Of a DNA stretch of 64,000 bases, positions 26,898 through 35,715 are shown piece by piece. Within the stretch, counting starts at the first letter, position 1, and every line of letters starts with the position of its first letter. The position numbers were made by a program, and so were the translations under genes. The notes beneath the pieces are model-generated. The model had not been told where the DNA came from. It saw only the letters and a program-made list of their open reading frames with translations, and did no database searches. Location: positions 1 through 64,000 of the forward strand of contig NZ_LAVS01000007.1 in assembly GCF_000986865.1 (NCBI RefSeq). Direction: 5' to 3'. Origin of the DNA: Rheinheimera mesophila (GTDB taxonomy: Bacteria > Pseudomonadota > Gammaproteobacteria > Enterobacterales > Alteromonadaceae).

Positions 26898-27280
26898 TGA
26901 TGAGCGAAATGGATCAGGTCGTTGTTATCAATAAATTGCTGCATGACTACTTCGACATGCTGTATTTCTGTGATTTAGACAAGTTTGAAAAGGTTTTTCA
27001 CCCAAAAGCTATTTACGCTACTGCGGATGAAGAAGCCTTTTTATACAGAAACATGTCTGAATACAAGAAGGTACTAGCCGAAAGGCTATCTCCGGCTTCT
27101 AAACAGGAAATACGGAAAGACTTCATAGATTCAGTTGAATTGGCTGGTGAAAATACCGCGCGAGCTAAAGTTCGATGCTCAATTGGCTCTAAGGATTTTG
27201 TCGATTATTTAACTTTGGTCAGAGTGGATGGTCAGTGGTCAATTATCAGCAAAGTGTTTCAGATAAAGCAGGGCGCTTAA
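26897..27280 (+). CDS. NTF2-like (putative lumazine-binding) protein
   Basis: A 127-residue protein of the NTF2/SnoaL-like superfamily, most like the group labelled putative lumazine-binding. A long first helix carries LLHDYFDMLYFCD, then FHPKAIYA, and the protein ends with paired beta strands VDYLTLVRVDGQWSIISKVF. Members are often small-molecule binding or isomerase-like proteins encoded beside detoxification genes. The ATG overlaps the GST stop; a second ATG follows at 26900. Ligand unknown. Confidence 0.75.
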   Translation: MMSEMDQVVVINKLLHDYFDMLYFCDLDKFEKVFHPKAIYATADEEAFLYRNMSEYKKVLAERLSPASKQEIRKDFIDSVELAGENTARAKVRCSIGSKDFVDYLTLVRVDGQWSIISKVFQIKQGA

Positions 27281-27332
27281 GGCTTTTGTCGTCCGCTTTA
27301 GTTTTTTTCGGATATATAAATCAGGGATTTTT

Positions 27333-27662
27333 ATGATACGTTTCAAACTTAGTAATAAAACATTGGTTGGTCGGGCTATAAAAGTTTTTAGTCTCGTTGC
27401 CTGTATTCACTTACTTTCGGCCTGTTCGGTTGTTGCCGAAAAGACGAATATATTGACAGACCAACAGTTGGTTGAATATGCCGCTGGTGCAACGGGTCAT
27501 CCGATAGCGAGTCTTGAATTGCTGCAGCGTTCAGCGTCGGGAACTGTGACCAGTTATAAAGTGAAAGCTAAAAATAATGTTACTTTCCATTGTGTTTTGA
27601 ATGGAGGCAATATTCTGTCTATGGGAATAGTAAATCCTCCGGTATGTAACCAATTCTATTGA
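27333..27662 (+). CDS. Small predicted lipoprotein
   Basis: A 109-residue protein with a type II signal: a basic start, a hydrophobic run (VFSLVACIHL) and the lipobox LLSAC at residues 27-31, so the mature protein would begin at Cys31 and be lipid-anchored. The mature part is about 79 residues, contains two further Cys residues that may pair, and matches no family I know. AGGG lies about eight bases before the ATG. It follows the NTF2-like gene by 52 bases and may be in the same unit. Confidence 0.7.
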   Translation: MIRFKLSNKTLVGRAIKVFSLVACIHLLSACSVVAEKTNILTDQQLVEYAAGATGHPIASLELLQRSASGTVTSYKVKAKNNVTFHCVLNGGNILSMGIVNPPVCNQFY

Positions 27663-27757
27663 AACTGGTTATAACTCTACCGCAGGCTATTCGTTGCAAC
27701 ATAGCACTACAGTGGATGCACTATATGTTATTCAGATCAATCAGATGAGTACTAAAT

Positions 27758-27961
27758 ATGCCCTATATCCATATTCAAATTACTGACGAAAATGTTAGTA
27801 CAGAACAGAAGAAACAGTTGATTGCAGGTGCGACCGACCTGATGGTCAAAGTACTTAATAAAAAACCAGAGAAAACCTTTGTTTTAATCGAAGAAGTGTC
27901 GCTTGATAATTGGGGGATCGGTTATCACAGTGTCCGCGAACTAAGGCAATTAGAAAGCTGA
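27758..27961 (+). CDS. 4-oxalocrotonate tautomerase family protein
   Basis: A 67-residue tautomerase. After Met removal it begins with the catalytic Pro1 (MPYIHIQITDE), followed by the amphipathic helix EQKKQLIAGATDLMVKVL and the strand TFVLIEEV. Conserved Arg positions are less clear, so the substrate is uncertain. Such proteins act as small oligomers in the cytoplasm. It ends the run of small genes that starts with the GST. Confidence 0.85.
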   Translation: MPYIHIQITDENVSTEQKKQLIAGATDLMVKVLNKKPEKTFVLIEEVSLDNWGIGYHSVRELRQLES

Positions 27962-28404
27962 GTTTTGGTTGTAGCTCGTCACATACTGTGAATTAGTCTC
28001 GACTTGATCTGACATATTGCCTTGAAAAGTGAGAGTTACCAGTGTTGATTGTGGACGTTGAATTCTTAATCAAAACCAAAAGGTAACTCTCATACCATAG
28101 TAACAAGCCAAGCATCAAATATCAGACAGGTTTATGGCCTGTTCCCGATAGAACTTTATGGGTATCGTCTTCTGTAGTATCAGGCAACTTTCGCCACTAT
28201 GTTGGTAATTCTCGTATGATGAATCCCCTTATCTGGGGATCCAATAATTTCAAACTACCAGAACCAGCACTAAGGTGCGCTGATAGAAACGCGACCTTAG
28301 CAAACAAAAATTTTTAACCCCCATGGCGGATAAAGTTGAAAATATCCTCTTTAGGGGTTAAAGTTTTTTTAACCTTTATAGGGGTTATATTGGTGAGGTG
28401 GACT
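27962..28404. other. Gene-free stretch with inverted repeats before the HipB-like gene
   Basis: About 440 bases without a convincing gene. It holds an 11-base perfect inverted repeat, TGAGAGTTACC/GGTAACTCTCA (28030-28040 and 28082-28092), with a nested TTGATT/AATCAA. A second hairpin, ATCCCC/GGGGAT, is at 28223-28240. The HipB operator-like repeats are near the end. An open but start-less frame runs through 28090-28317, with no product I recognise. It could be remnant mobile DNA. Confidence 0.35.
28315..28387. promoter_or_regulatory. Operator-like repeats upstream of the HipB-like gene
   Basis: The 9-mer TAGGGGTTA occurs at 28352-28360 and 28379-28387, and its core appears inverted as TAACCCC at 28315-28321. 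The copies lie just before the HTH gene, whose ATG is at 28405 behind a GAGGTGG ribosome site. Antitoxin-type HTH proteins usually repress their own promoters through such repeats. Inference from position. Confidence 0.4.
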
Positions 28405-28656
28405 ATGAGAGTAACATCACCCACAGCGCTTGCAAATGCTGTACGTGATCAGCGGAAGTTGGGGCAAAATACACAGCGTGAAATTGCGGATCTAGTGGGG
28501 ATCAAACAAACCACAGTCTCTGATTTTGAGTTGAAGCCTGAATCGACCAAACTTGAAACCTTATTCAAGATTTTAGCTGCGCTGGATCTCGAGCTGCATG
28601 TCAGCAAAAGAGGTGCTGAGTTAACGGACGGTAGCAACAAAAAACGGGAGTGGTAA
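28405..28656 (+). CDS. HipB-like XRE antitoxin/regulator
   Basis: An 83-residue Cro/C1-type HTH protein resembling HipB. The helix-turn-helix spans LANAVRDQRKLGQ, REIADLVGIKQTTVSDFE and TKLETLFKILAAL, followed by a short strand (LELHVSK) like the HipB C-terminal strand. The ATG at 28405 with a strong upstream GAGGTGG is preferred to 28336. HipB normally pairs with the kinase toxin HipA directly downstream. Here only a 21-codon start resembling hipA follows, so this looks like an orphan antitoxin or the relic of a toxin-antitoxin module. Confidence 0.75.
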   Translation: MRVTSPTALANAVRDQRKLGQNTQREIADLVGIKQTTVSDFELKPESTKLETLFKILAALDLELHVSKRGAELTDGSNKKREW

Positions 28657-28659
28657 AGC

Positions 28660-28725
28660 ATGCGCGTGCAGATACTGCAGGTTGCGATGAATGGCTGGAA
28701 AATCTCATCACGGGATTGGTATTAA
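28660..28725 (+). pseudogene. Possible hipA 5' remnant
   Basis: Three bases after the HipB-like stop an ATG with a GGGAG site about nine bases upstream opens a 21-codon frame beginning MRVQILQVAMNGW, then stops. The LQVAMNG pattern resembles the first strand of HipA N-terminal domains. No continuation in another frame was recognised before the tRNA. It fits a hipA gene lost by deletion, but the stub is short and chance is possible. Confidence 0.35.
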
Positions 28726-28932
28726 CTCCGGGGAAAGGTCAAGTGATTAAAGTGTTACTTTAGGGTATCGCTTACTGATCTGAAGATGCAACATGTGATG
28801 CATAATTTCACCTCTCTACGGTGACTTCTACTGGCGCGTGAGCTTTCGGAGCAAAGGTCATTTTATGAAGTCAGAAACGGGTGGTAAAAACATGAATGGT
28901 CACGCCACGGTCACCGTTTGGTCACCGGACAT

Positions 28933-28964
28933 AAAAAAACCACTTGAGTCTCCCCTAAGTGGTT
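28933..28964 (-). terminator. Rho-independent terminator of tRNA-Arg
   Basis: Read on the - strand, AACCACTT, an 11-base loop and AAGTGGTT form an 8-bp stem followed directly by a T-run (the A-run at 28933-28939 on +). It lies about ten bases beyond the tRNA 3' end, as expected for a monocistronic tRNA. Confidence 0.8.
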
Positions 28965-28972
28965 GATTTATA

Positions 28973-29049
<77 letters not shown>

Positions 29050-29145
29050 GCAACGGCGGCCATTTTATGGGGCTTTGTGGTTATTGTCCAGCCAGCATTT
29101 GGCTTAAATCTACTGGCTTGGTTTAACGGCGTAAAATTTAATCAA

Positions 29146-30078
29146 TCAACCTAAGGTAGTGTCCAATACCATCATCACTGCAAAGCCTGCCATTAAACCT
29201 AAAGTCGCGGCGGTTTGATGGCCGTTGCGATGGGTTTCTGGGATCACTTCGTGCGACACCACAAAAATCATAGCACCTGCAGCCAAACCTAAACCCATAG
29301 GATAAGCAGCGGCAAAACCACTGGATAAACCTACACCAATCAGCGCGCCTACAGGTTCTAACATGCCGCTGGCTGCTGCGACAAAAACGGCAAAACCCGC
29401 TTTAAAACCTGCTGCTCTTAAGGATAAGGCCACAGCTAAACCCTCAGGAATATCCTGCAGTGCTATGGCGGTAGCCAGAGGTAAACCGACCGACATATCG
29501 CCATTGGCAAAGCTTACGCCTACTGCCATACCTTCAGGTAAGTTGTGTAAGGCGATAGCAAAGACAAATAACCAGATACGGTCACAGGCCTGATAACCAG
29601 GGCCACAAGGGCCAGTTTTGTCGTGTTCGTGTGGCGTAAAAGCATCTAGCCCCAGCATCAGCAAAACGCCAAGCGCCATACCAAATACCACAATCAAAGC
29701 GCCTAAACTGTCGCTTTGAAATAACTCTGTGCCAGCTTCAATACCTGGTAGTAACAAGGAAAAAGCACTGGCTGCCAGCATCATACCTGCGGCTATACCT
29801 AATAAACTGTCTTCCATGGCCTGAGGCAAACTACGTAATAACAAAGCCGGCAACGCGCCTAAGGTGGTCGCGACAAAACCTGCGGTGCCGCCTATTAACG
29901 CCAGCTTTAGGTTTTCGGAAGAAGGGGAGTTGGATAAATGCACTATGCTCTGCGCTAACAAAATCAGCACAGCAAACAAGCCCAAAGCCAAACCTGCTGC
30001 CGACAGTTTATGTTCGCTGGCATGTTGTTTCAGTTCATTCAGCCAATCAGAGCTTACAGATGAGGTCTTTTCGTTCAT
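29146..30078 (-). CDS. ZIP-family divalent metal transporter
   Basis: A 310-residue integral membrane protein of the ZIP family with about eight hydrophobic segments. The metal-binding helices carry [11 protein letters not shown] and [11 protein letters not shown], and a late helix has the [10 protein letters not shown] motif. A central cytoplasmic loop ([17 protein letters not shown]) could bind metal. Zinc or iron uptake is most likely, but direction and metal cannot be fixed from sequence. The ATG at 30078 has AGGA seven bases upstream; the frame's earlier ATG at 30180 adds non-homologous residues. Confidence 0.88.
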   Translation of the reverse strand: MNEKTSSVSSDWLNELKQHASEHKLSAAGLALGLFAVLILLAQSIVHLSNSPSSENLKLALIGGTAGFVATTLGALPALLLRSLPQAMEDSLLGIAAGMMLAASAFSLLLPGIEAGTELFQSDSLGALIVVFGMALGVLLMLGLDAFTPHEHDKTGPCGPGYQACDRIWLFVFAIALHNLPEGMAVGVSFANGDMSVGLPLATAIALQDIPEGLAVALSLRAAGFKAGFAVFVAAASGMLEPVGALIGVGLSSGFAAAYPMGLGLAAGAMIFVVSHEVIPETHRNGHQTAATLGLMAGFAVMMVLDTTLG

Positions 30079-30187
30079 GCTCAGTCCTATAGCCAGAAAA
30101 CTATATAAGTCAGTCAAGTTAGATATTAATCCGCAAGCGGGCTTTGCTCTGTTCGGACTAACGCGTAAAAGTTGCAACAAAAACTAT

Positions 30188-30216
30188 AAAAAAGGCCAGC
30201 TTTTGCTGGCCTTTTT
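30188..30216. terminator. Bidirectional-type terminator hairpin
   Basis: GGCCAGC and GCTGGCC (30194-30200 and 30205-30211) form a 7-bp G+C-rich stem with a four-base loop, flanked by an A-run on the left and a T-run on the right. On the - strand it lies downstream of the malate-synthase-like gene and upstream of the ZIP gene, so it probably ends the former. Confidence 0.8.
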
Positions 30217-30348
30217 CTCCCCGTCAACGTCTATCGTCCCCTGTTGTTTTTATTCGTGTTGCCGCTGATTTATATCAGCTTTGGCAAACTTATCCTGCTC
30301 CTGACTGCTGTAGTGGAGAGGACAAAAAATCAACTGCGTTAGTTATAA

Positions 30349-30864
30349 CTAATTTACTCTGTAATCGCCACCTTCTTTTGCACGAAAGCACGGACTATTT
30401 TGTGCACTGGCAATACAAGGCTGTGGTTGGGCGTTGCCACGGATCATACTGAACCAGCCGGTTTGCTCGCCTGTCAGTTGTAACTGAATATCTTCAATAC
30501 CGGCTTTATCCAGACTGCCATGGACACCTTTGTGGCAAAACAATAATTCGACATGGCGTTCGCCATCTTTTAACAGCAGCGACTGTGGCTGCTCCGGATG
30601 ACCGCCAAAGGCGACAAACTGCGCCGGAGTTTTTAAACCGCTATTACTGCCGTCGGCAAAAAACGCCAATAGATGCTGGTAATACACCACATAACTACAA
30701 ACGTCTTTGTGTGAACCTCTGTCCAGCGGGAATACTTTATCCAGAAAAGCTTTGGAATAATCCATGATCTGACGGACATGACTCTGGTTCAGCTCTGCGA
30801 TATGGCTGATCTCTTCCCGGATATCATGGTCCTGGTGGGAGTGTTGAGTGGCTGTCATGTTCAT
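30349..30864 (-). CDS. Short malate-synthase-domain protein
   Basis: A 171-residue protein resembling only an internal part of malate synthase, the segment before the catalytic barrel residues. Its DKVFPLDRGSHKDV, LKTPAQFVAFGGH and LLLKDGERHVELLF stretches, and the end FRAKEGGDY, mirror that part of GlcB-type enzymes. The catalytic region (the Asp/Glu DCEDS block and the GRSLLFVRN segment) is absent, and the gene stops exactly where that would begin. A GlcB-like activity is therefore not expected. The start at 30864 has AGGA eight bases upstream. It is divergent from the DUF3612 regulator, whose relatives sit beside malate synthase in vibrios, so it may be a derived or truncated partner. The reading frame is intact. 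Confidence 0.6.
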   Translation of the reverse strand: MNMTATQHSHQDHDIREEISHIAELNQSHVRQIMDYSKAFLDKVFPLDRGSHKDVCSYVVYYQHLLAFFADGSNSGLKTPAQFVAFGGHPEQPQSLLLKDGERHVELLFCHKGVHGSLDKAGIEDIQLQLTGEQTGWFSMIRGNAQPQPCIASAQNSPCFRAKEGGDYRVN

Positions 30865-31009
30865 GATTTTCGTCCTGTTCTGTGTTGCTTGTAATAAGTT
30901 GTTATGGCTGTAGGGCCGGTAAAGCAACATTGCTGTTGCTTGATATTTAGTCTATGTTAGTTTTATGAATAATTTCACAATAAAAACTTCACAGTGTAAA
31001 TTTTACAAA

Positions 31010-32518
31010 ATGACAGCCAATAAAAGTTTACTGAGAAAGTCGCATTTCCTTGGTACTAAGATCAGAAACCTGAGAAAGCGCAATAATTTAACCATGGAAG
31101 ACTTATCGACCCGCTGCATCAGAGTCAACTCTGAGTACGCGCCGTCTGTGTCCTACTTGTCGATGATTGAACGCGGCAAACGAGTGCCGAGCCTGGATAT
31201 GCTGCAGGTGATTGCAGAGGTGTTTCAAAAAGATGTCGAATGGTTTTTGGATGGCGAAGAGCAGCAACTGGATATCACGCCACAAAAGGGCAGTCGTGGT
31301 GGGGTTTCTGGTATGGCGCTGGAACCGGGCTTTTTGTTTTCTAACGACATTTTACAAATTGCGATTCCAGAGATGTTGTCACAAACCGGCATCAGTGGCC
31401 GTCAGTTTGCCCAATTACTGATCCGTGCACATCAGGAGCATCATCAAAACCATTTCCCTGAGCTGGAACGGGCTGCTGAAGAGGTAGGTCTGAAGCGGAT
31501 GCCGTTGTCGGTGGACGATTTAATGCAGATAGTGCAGCAGCTTGGCCTGCAAATTCGCTGGTTTGAGCAAACACCCAAAGAAGTGCTGGATGAGCTGGGC
31601 GTCTTGTCGAAAAACGTGCCGACTTCGTATTTTTTACCTCCTGCTACGCTGCATTTAAATAAGTTGCTGCAGCAGTGGCCAACCCGGCTGAAATACGAGC
31701 TGGCGGTGCATATTGGTCATGCCGTGCTGCATAACAAAGATGGTGTCAAAAGCGGCATGATGGTAGGTGGCGCTTTTGACTCCGTCAGTACGGACGACAG
31801 TGCTGTGGCACCGCAGGATATTCTGCATGCCTGGCGGGATTTTGAATCGAGCTTTTTTGCCGGTGCTTTGTTGTGTCCTAAAATGCCGTTTCGTCAGCTA
31901 TTAGATAAACAAGGTTATGAAATCAGTTCACATCAGTTGGCTGGTGTATCGGCCTCTGTTGCTATGCGGCGGATGACTGCGGTGTCGCCCTACAGCCACT
32001 GGCATTATTTTGATGCCTATACGCCGGGTAAGTTAAAGGCGGTGTATCGAGGCAACGGTATTCCGCTGCCCTGGGGCAATATGCGCCAGGTGGAAGACCC
32101 TTGTCAGCACTGGGCGGTATTTCGCATGTTCGAGGCGGCCGAATCGGCCCATTCAGCCCAGTTGTCGATTTTAGAGGTGCAGGGCCAGCCGCGGATTTAT
32201 TGTTGTGAATCGACCAAAGTGTCGGATTTAGCGGGTAATGCGCATGTACTGTGCGCTGGTATTGATTTAAATCCGGCGATAGAGGCGCAGGGCATGGATG
32301 TGGAGACTATGGCACAGGAGCTAAAACAACTTTGTCGCAGTCAGGGCGGTTCTGCCGTAGTGCCTAAAGCCATTCGCTCTACCTTGACCACTGTGTCGAA
32401 TATTTTGAATATCAACTGGGTGGCCCGTAGTTTAGATAAACCCGCCCAACTGATTTGTTCGCGCGGCAATCATTGTCCACGGGAGCCTGGTTGCTATCAG
32501 CACTGCTCTGCGAAATAA
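31010..32518 (+). CDS. XRE-family regulator with DUF3612 (short-chain acyl metabolism type)
   Basis: A 502-residue regulator. The N-terminal Cro-type HTH spans FLGTKIRNLRKRNNLTMEDLS and the SYLSMIERGKRVPS turn. A central region contains an IrrE/ImmA-like KYELAVHIGHAVLHN helix, and a long C-terminal domain ends in a Cys-rich tail (CSRG, CPREPGC, HC). Related proteins (RamB, ScfR) control acetate and glyoxylate-cycle genes in response to acyl-CoA. An upstream ATG at 30965 is possible, but the homologous part begins near 31010. A near-palindrome TGTAAATTTTACA lies just before the 31010 start and may be its operator. Confidence 0.8.
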   Translation: MTANKSLLRKSHFLGTKIRNLRKRNNLTMEDLSTRCIRVNSEYAPSVSYLSMIERGKRVPSLDMLQVIAEVFQKDVEWFLDGEEQQLDITPQKGSRGGVSGMALEPGFLFSNDILQIAIPEMLSQTGISGRQFAQLLIRAHQEHHQNHFPELERAAEEVGLKRMPLSVDDLMQIVQQLGLQIRWFEQTPKEVLDELGVLSKNVPTSYFLPPATLHLNKLLQQWPTRLKYELAVHIGHAVLHNKDGVKSGMMVGGAFDSVSTDDSAVAPQDILHAWRDFESSFFAGALLCPKMPFRQLLDKQGYEISSHQLAGVSASVAMRRMTAVSPYSHWHYFDAYTPGKLKAVYRGNGIPLPWGNMRQVEDPCQHWAVFRMFEAAESAHSAQLSILEVQGQPRIYCCESTKVSDLAGNAHVLCAGIDLNPAIEAQGMDVETMAQELKQLCRSQGGSAVVPKAIRSTLTTVSNILNINWVARSLDKPAQLICSRGNHCPREPGCYQHCSAK

Positions 32519-32524
32519 AAGCAC

Positions 32525-32550
32525 AAAAAAAGGGTCCTGACCGGACCCTT
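32525..32550 (-). terminator. Terminator of pyrC
   Basis: AAGGGTCC and GGACCCTT form an 8-bp stem around a five-base loop; on the - strand it is followed by a run of T residues (the A-run at 32525-32531 on +). It sits eight bases beyond the pyrC stop. On the + strand no T-run follows, so it probably serves pyrC only. Confidence 0.8.
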
Positions 32551-32558
32551 GATATAGC

Positions 32559-33599
32559 TTACAGACCTTTTTTTAACTGCCAGCTTAATTGCTGCTCCGC
32601 GAAAAACGGCACTATAGGGCTGCCATCAGGTAAGGTGATCTCCGCTGGCACAGTCCAGTCTTGTTTCACTAAAGTGATGGTGCCGCTGTTGCGTGGCAGG
32701 TTGTAGAAATCCGGGCCATAGTGGCTGGCAAAACCTTCTAACTTGTCTAAGCAACCTAAATCTTCAAACACCTGAGCGTACAGCTCAATCGCACTCCAGG
32801 CGCTGTAACAACCGGCACAGCCACAAGCGGCTTCTTTACGGTGTTTAGCGTGTGGTGCTGAATCTGTGCCTAAGAAAAACTTTTTATTGCCGGTCGCAAC
32901 CACAGCACGTAAAGCTTCCTGATGCGTGCGGCGTTTGAGCACCGGCAGGCAGTAGTTATGCGGCCGTACACCTCCGACTAACATATCGTTGCGGTTTAAT
33001 AATAAATGCTGAGGCGTAATAGTGGCGGCAACACGCTCTGGTGCGGCTTTGACAAACTCAACCGCATCAGCCGTGGTGATATGTTCAAACACCACTTTAA
33101 GACCAGGGATAGTGTTAACCAACTGGGTTAAATGCTGATCGATAAAGACTTTTTCACGGTCAAAAATATCAATATGGCTGTCGGTGACTTCTCCGTGTAC
33201 CAACAACAGCATTTGCTGCTCTGCCATCACTTCTAATACAGGATAAAGCTTGCTCAAGCTACTCACGCCAGAGTGAGAGTTGGTGGTTGCGCCGGCCGGA
33301 TACAATTTAGCCGCCACTACACCAGCGGCTTTGGCAGCAATGATGTCTTGTGCTGTAGTTTTGTCGGTTAAATACAACACCATCAGAGGTTCAAAGCTGC
33401 TGCCTGCCGGGCGGGCGGACAGAATACGTTCTTTGTAGGCCAAAGCTTCTAAAGCATTGGTAACAGGAGGAACAAGATTGGGCATCACAATAGCGCGCTT
33501 AAAACAACGGGCAGTGGCTGCCACAGTTTCTTTCAGCATATCGCCATCGCGAAAATGTAAGTGCCAGTCGTCCGGGGTTTGCAGAATTAATTCAGTCAC
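32559..33599 (-). CDS. pyrC: Dihydroorotase PyrC
   Basis: A 346-residue class II dihydroorotase, which closes carbamoyl aspartate to dihydroorotate in pyrimidine synthesis. The zinc motif HLHFRD is near residue 13, the carboxylated Lys lies in AAKLYPAG, and the later metal ligands are in [14 protein letters not shown] and GTDSAPH. Length and order equal the enterobacterial enzyme. It is a single leftward gene between the DUF3612 regulator and the histidine kinase. Confidence 0.96.
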   Translation of the reverse strand: MTELILQTPDDWHLHFRDGDMLKETVAATARCFKRAIVMPNLVPPVTNALEALAYKERILSARPAGSSFEPLMVLYLTDKTTAQDIIAAKAAGVVAAKLYPAGATTNSHSGVSSLSKLYPVLEVMAEQQMLLLVHGEVTDSHIDIFDREKVFIDQHLTQLVNTIPGLKVVFEHITTADAVEFVKAAPERVAATITPQHLLLNRNDMLVGGVRPHNYCLPVLKRRTHQEALRAVVATGNKKFFLGTDSAPHAKHRKEAACGCAGCYSAWSAIELYAQVFEDLGCLDKLEGFASHYGPDFYNLPRNSGTITLVKQDWTVPAEITLPDGSPIVPFFAEQQLSWQLKKGL

Positions 33600-33748
33600 A
33601 GCGCTCTCCTCTACTGATGCAGTGTCGTGCCGTCAGGGCGGTGCAGTTTAGCACGGCTTGGCCGGATCCTCAGCACAAGTTTTATGCTGTTGCGCTGGCA
33701 TAGAACCATCCGCTTGGTATAGGTTATAGTCAGTGGCGATGACAGAAT

Positions 33749-35707
33749 ATGTTCAGCAGGTTAGTGACCATGGAACAGAGCAGTGCGTTAAAACATCAAT
33801 CTGATTGGCTGTTGCCCTGGCAATGGGTGGTCCCGTTGTTCTGTTTAATTTGTGCCGCCATTATGACTGAATATCAAGCCAGGCAACTGGTGGAGCAGCG
33901 TCAGAATCAGCAGTTACAGCAGTTGGTCGGTATTTCAGGCCAGTTGCGCTCTTTTGTTGAAGCTGAATTAAACACTTCTTTGTATATGAGCCTGGGGCTG
34001 GCCTCCCATATACGCGCCAGTGATGGCAAGTTGTCTGACAGGGAGATGTTGTTTTTACTGCAAAATTTACTGGAGCAAGGTAAGCATATTCGCAATATTG
34101 GTCTGGCGCCGGACAATGTGCTGAGTCTGATTTATCCTTTGCAAGGCAATGAGCGAGCCTTGGGGCTAAACTACAAAAACTTACCGCAGCAGTGGCCCGA
34201 CATTAAACAACTGATTGAAACCAAACAAGCTAAATTGGTGGGGCCAGTTGCTCTTATTCAGGGCGGCGATGGCTATGTGTATCGTTTGCCGTTGTTTTTG
34301 AATGACGGCAGGTACTGGGGCATTGTCAGTACAGTACTGGACTTGACCGCTTTTAATCAAATGCTGCTGCAACAGGCCAACAGTTATCAGGTTCAATTGG
34401 GGATCCGTGAAAAAGGGCAACACTCCAGGGCTTTGTTCGGTTACTCCCATTTATTCAGTCACGATGCTCTGATCCTTGATTTAAATATCAAAGGTGCAGA
34501 CTGGCAAATCGCGGTGAAGTTTTTAGATGAAGCCACGGGCTGGAACCTGTGGCATTGGCGTTTGTTAGGGGCCTCTCTGTCCGTGGTGTTTTGCCTGATG
34601 CTGGCCTGGTTACTCTACTCCTATCGTCGCAGTGCTTTGTTTGCTGATGCATTGCAAGACAACGAAATATACTCACGCCGCATTATGAACAGCGTTTTAG
34701 ATGTGATTGTTACCACAGATCTGGATGGTACTATTGACCGTGTTAACAGTGCCGTCAGTTCCGTCTTTGGTTATCTGCCTGTTCAGTTAACAGGGCAATC
34801 GTTCACTTTGTTGTTAGCGCCTGGTCAGGCTCAGGTATTGGCTGCTCAGACTTTAAGTGAAGGCTCAGCGGTAGAGCTGAAGGGCATCCGACAAAATGGT
34901 GAGATTTTTGCGCTGGATTTATCGCGTAACAGGACCGAGCATCAGGGCAAAGCCCGTTATGTCTGGCTGATACGGGATATTTCGGAGCGGAAAAAAATAG
35001 AGCAGTTAAAAAATGATTTCGTCTCCACTGTCAGCCATGAACTGCGGACACCTTTAACTGCTATTACCGGAGCTTTGGGTTTGGCTGTGGGGGGCGCGTT
35101 GGGGCCTTTGAATGATAAACAGCAACACATGCTTACGCTTGCGCAGCAAAACAGTCAGCGTTTAGGTAAGTTGATCAACGACTTACTCGATATCGAAAAA
35201 CTCGCCGTTAATAAAATGCAGTTTAAACTCAGGTTATGGCCTTTGGCTGAGTTATTGCGTCAGGCTATTGAGCTGAATCAGCCTGTGGCTTTGCCGCGGC
35301 AGGTCAAACTGGAGCTGCACTGTGCTGAACAGGATGACTTATGGGTCGAAGTGGATGAAGTTCGCTTACAGCAGGTGATGGCCAACTTGCTGGCAAATGC
35401 CATCAGGTATTCGCCTGTTGGCGCTGTGGTTGTGGTAAGTATGGAGCCTTCTGCCAAAACCGTGCGGGTCAGTGTGACGGATCAGGGCGATGGTGTGGCT
35501 GCAGATTTTGAGTCGCGTTTGTTTGAGAAGTTTTCACAGGCAGATTCATCGGATCGCAGACAAGTCGCTGGTACCGGCCTTGGTTTGGCAATATGCAAAG
35601 ATCTGGTGAGAGCTATGGGAGGAAGCATAGGTTATCATCGCTCCGCTGCAGGTGGTGCTTGTTTTTATTTTACCTTGCCTCTGGCAACCGAATTGTCTCT
35701 CGAATAA
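33749..35707 (+). CDS. CHASE-PAS sensor histidine kinase
   Basis: A 652-residue membrane histidine kinase. A first membrane segment (WVVPLFCLICAAIMT) is followed by a periplasmic CHASE-type domain with YPLQGNERALGLNYK. A second membrane segment lies near 275-295, then a PAS domain, a HisKA domain with the phospho-acceptor His in VSHELRTPL, and a HATPase_c domain with NLLANAIRYS, DQGDGV and GTGLGLAI boxes. There is no receiver domain. The ATG at 33749 was used; an in-frame ATG at 33770 is possible and neither has a strong ribosome site. No response regulator lies beside it, so its partner is unknown. Confidence 0.9.
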   Translation: MFSRLVTMEQSSALKHQSDWLLPWQWVVPLFCLICAAIMTEYQARQLVEQRQNQQLQQLVGISGQLRSFVEAELNTSLYMSLGLASHIRASDGKLSDREMLFLLQNLLEQGKHIRNIGLAPDNVLSLIYPLQGNERALGLNYKNLPQQWPDIKQLIETKQAKLVGPVALIQGGDGYVYRLPLFLNDGRYWGIVSTVLDLTAFNQMLLQQANSYQVQLGIREKGQHSRALFGYSHLFSHDALILDLNIKGADWQIAVKFLDEATGWNLWHWRLLGASLSVVFCLMLAWLLYSYRRSALFADALQDNEIYSRRIMNSVLDVIVTTDLDGTIDRVNSAVSSVFGYLPVQLTGQSFTLLLAPGQAQVLAAQTLSEGSAVELKGIRQNGEIFALDLSRNRTEHQGKARYVWLIRDISERKKIEQLKNDFVSTVSHELRTPLTAITGALGLAVGGALGPLNDKQQHMLTLAQQNSQRLGKLINDLLDIEKLAVNKMQFKLRLWPLAELLRQAIELNQPVALPRQVKLELHCAEQDDLWVEVDEVRLQQVMANLLANAIRYSPVGAVVVVSMEPSAKTVRVSVTDQGDGVAADFESRLFEKFSQADSSDRRQVAGTGLGLAICKDLVRAMGGSIGYHRSAAGGACFYFTLPLATELSLE

Positions 35708-35715
35708 GGCGTGAT

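Noticed and set aside
28090-28317. Open frame without a start reading through the gene-free stretch before hipB
   Set aside because: It has no start codon or ribosome site, and its translation matches no family I know; chance or decayed sequence is more likely.
29863-30268. Reading frame of about 130 codons on the + strand over the ZIP gene
   Set aside because: It lies antisense to a clear ZIP transporter and across its terminator region, with composition typical of a shadow frame.
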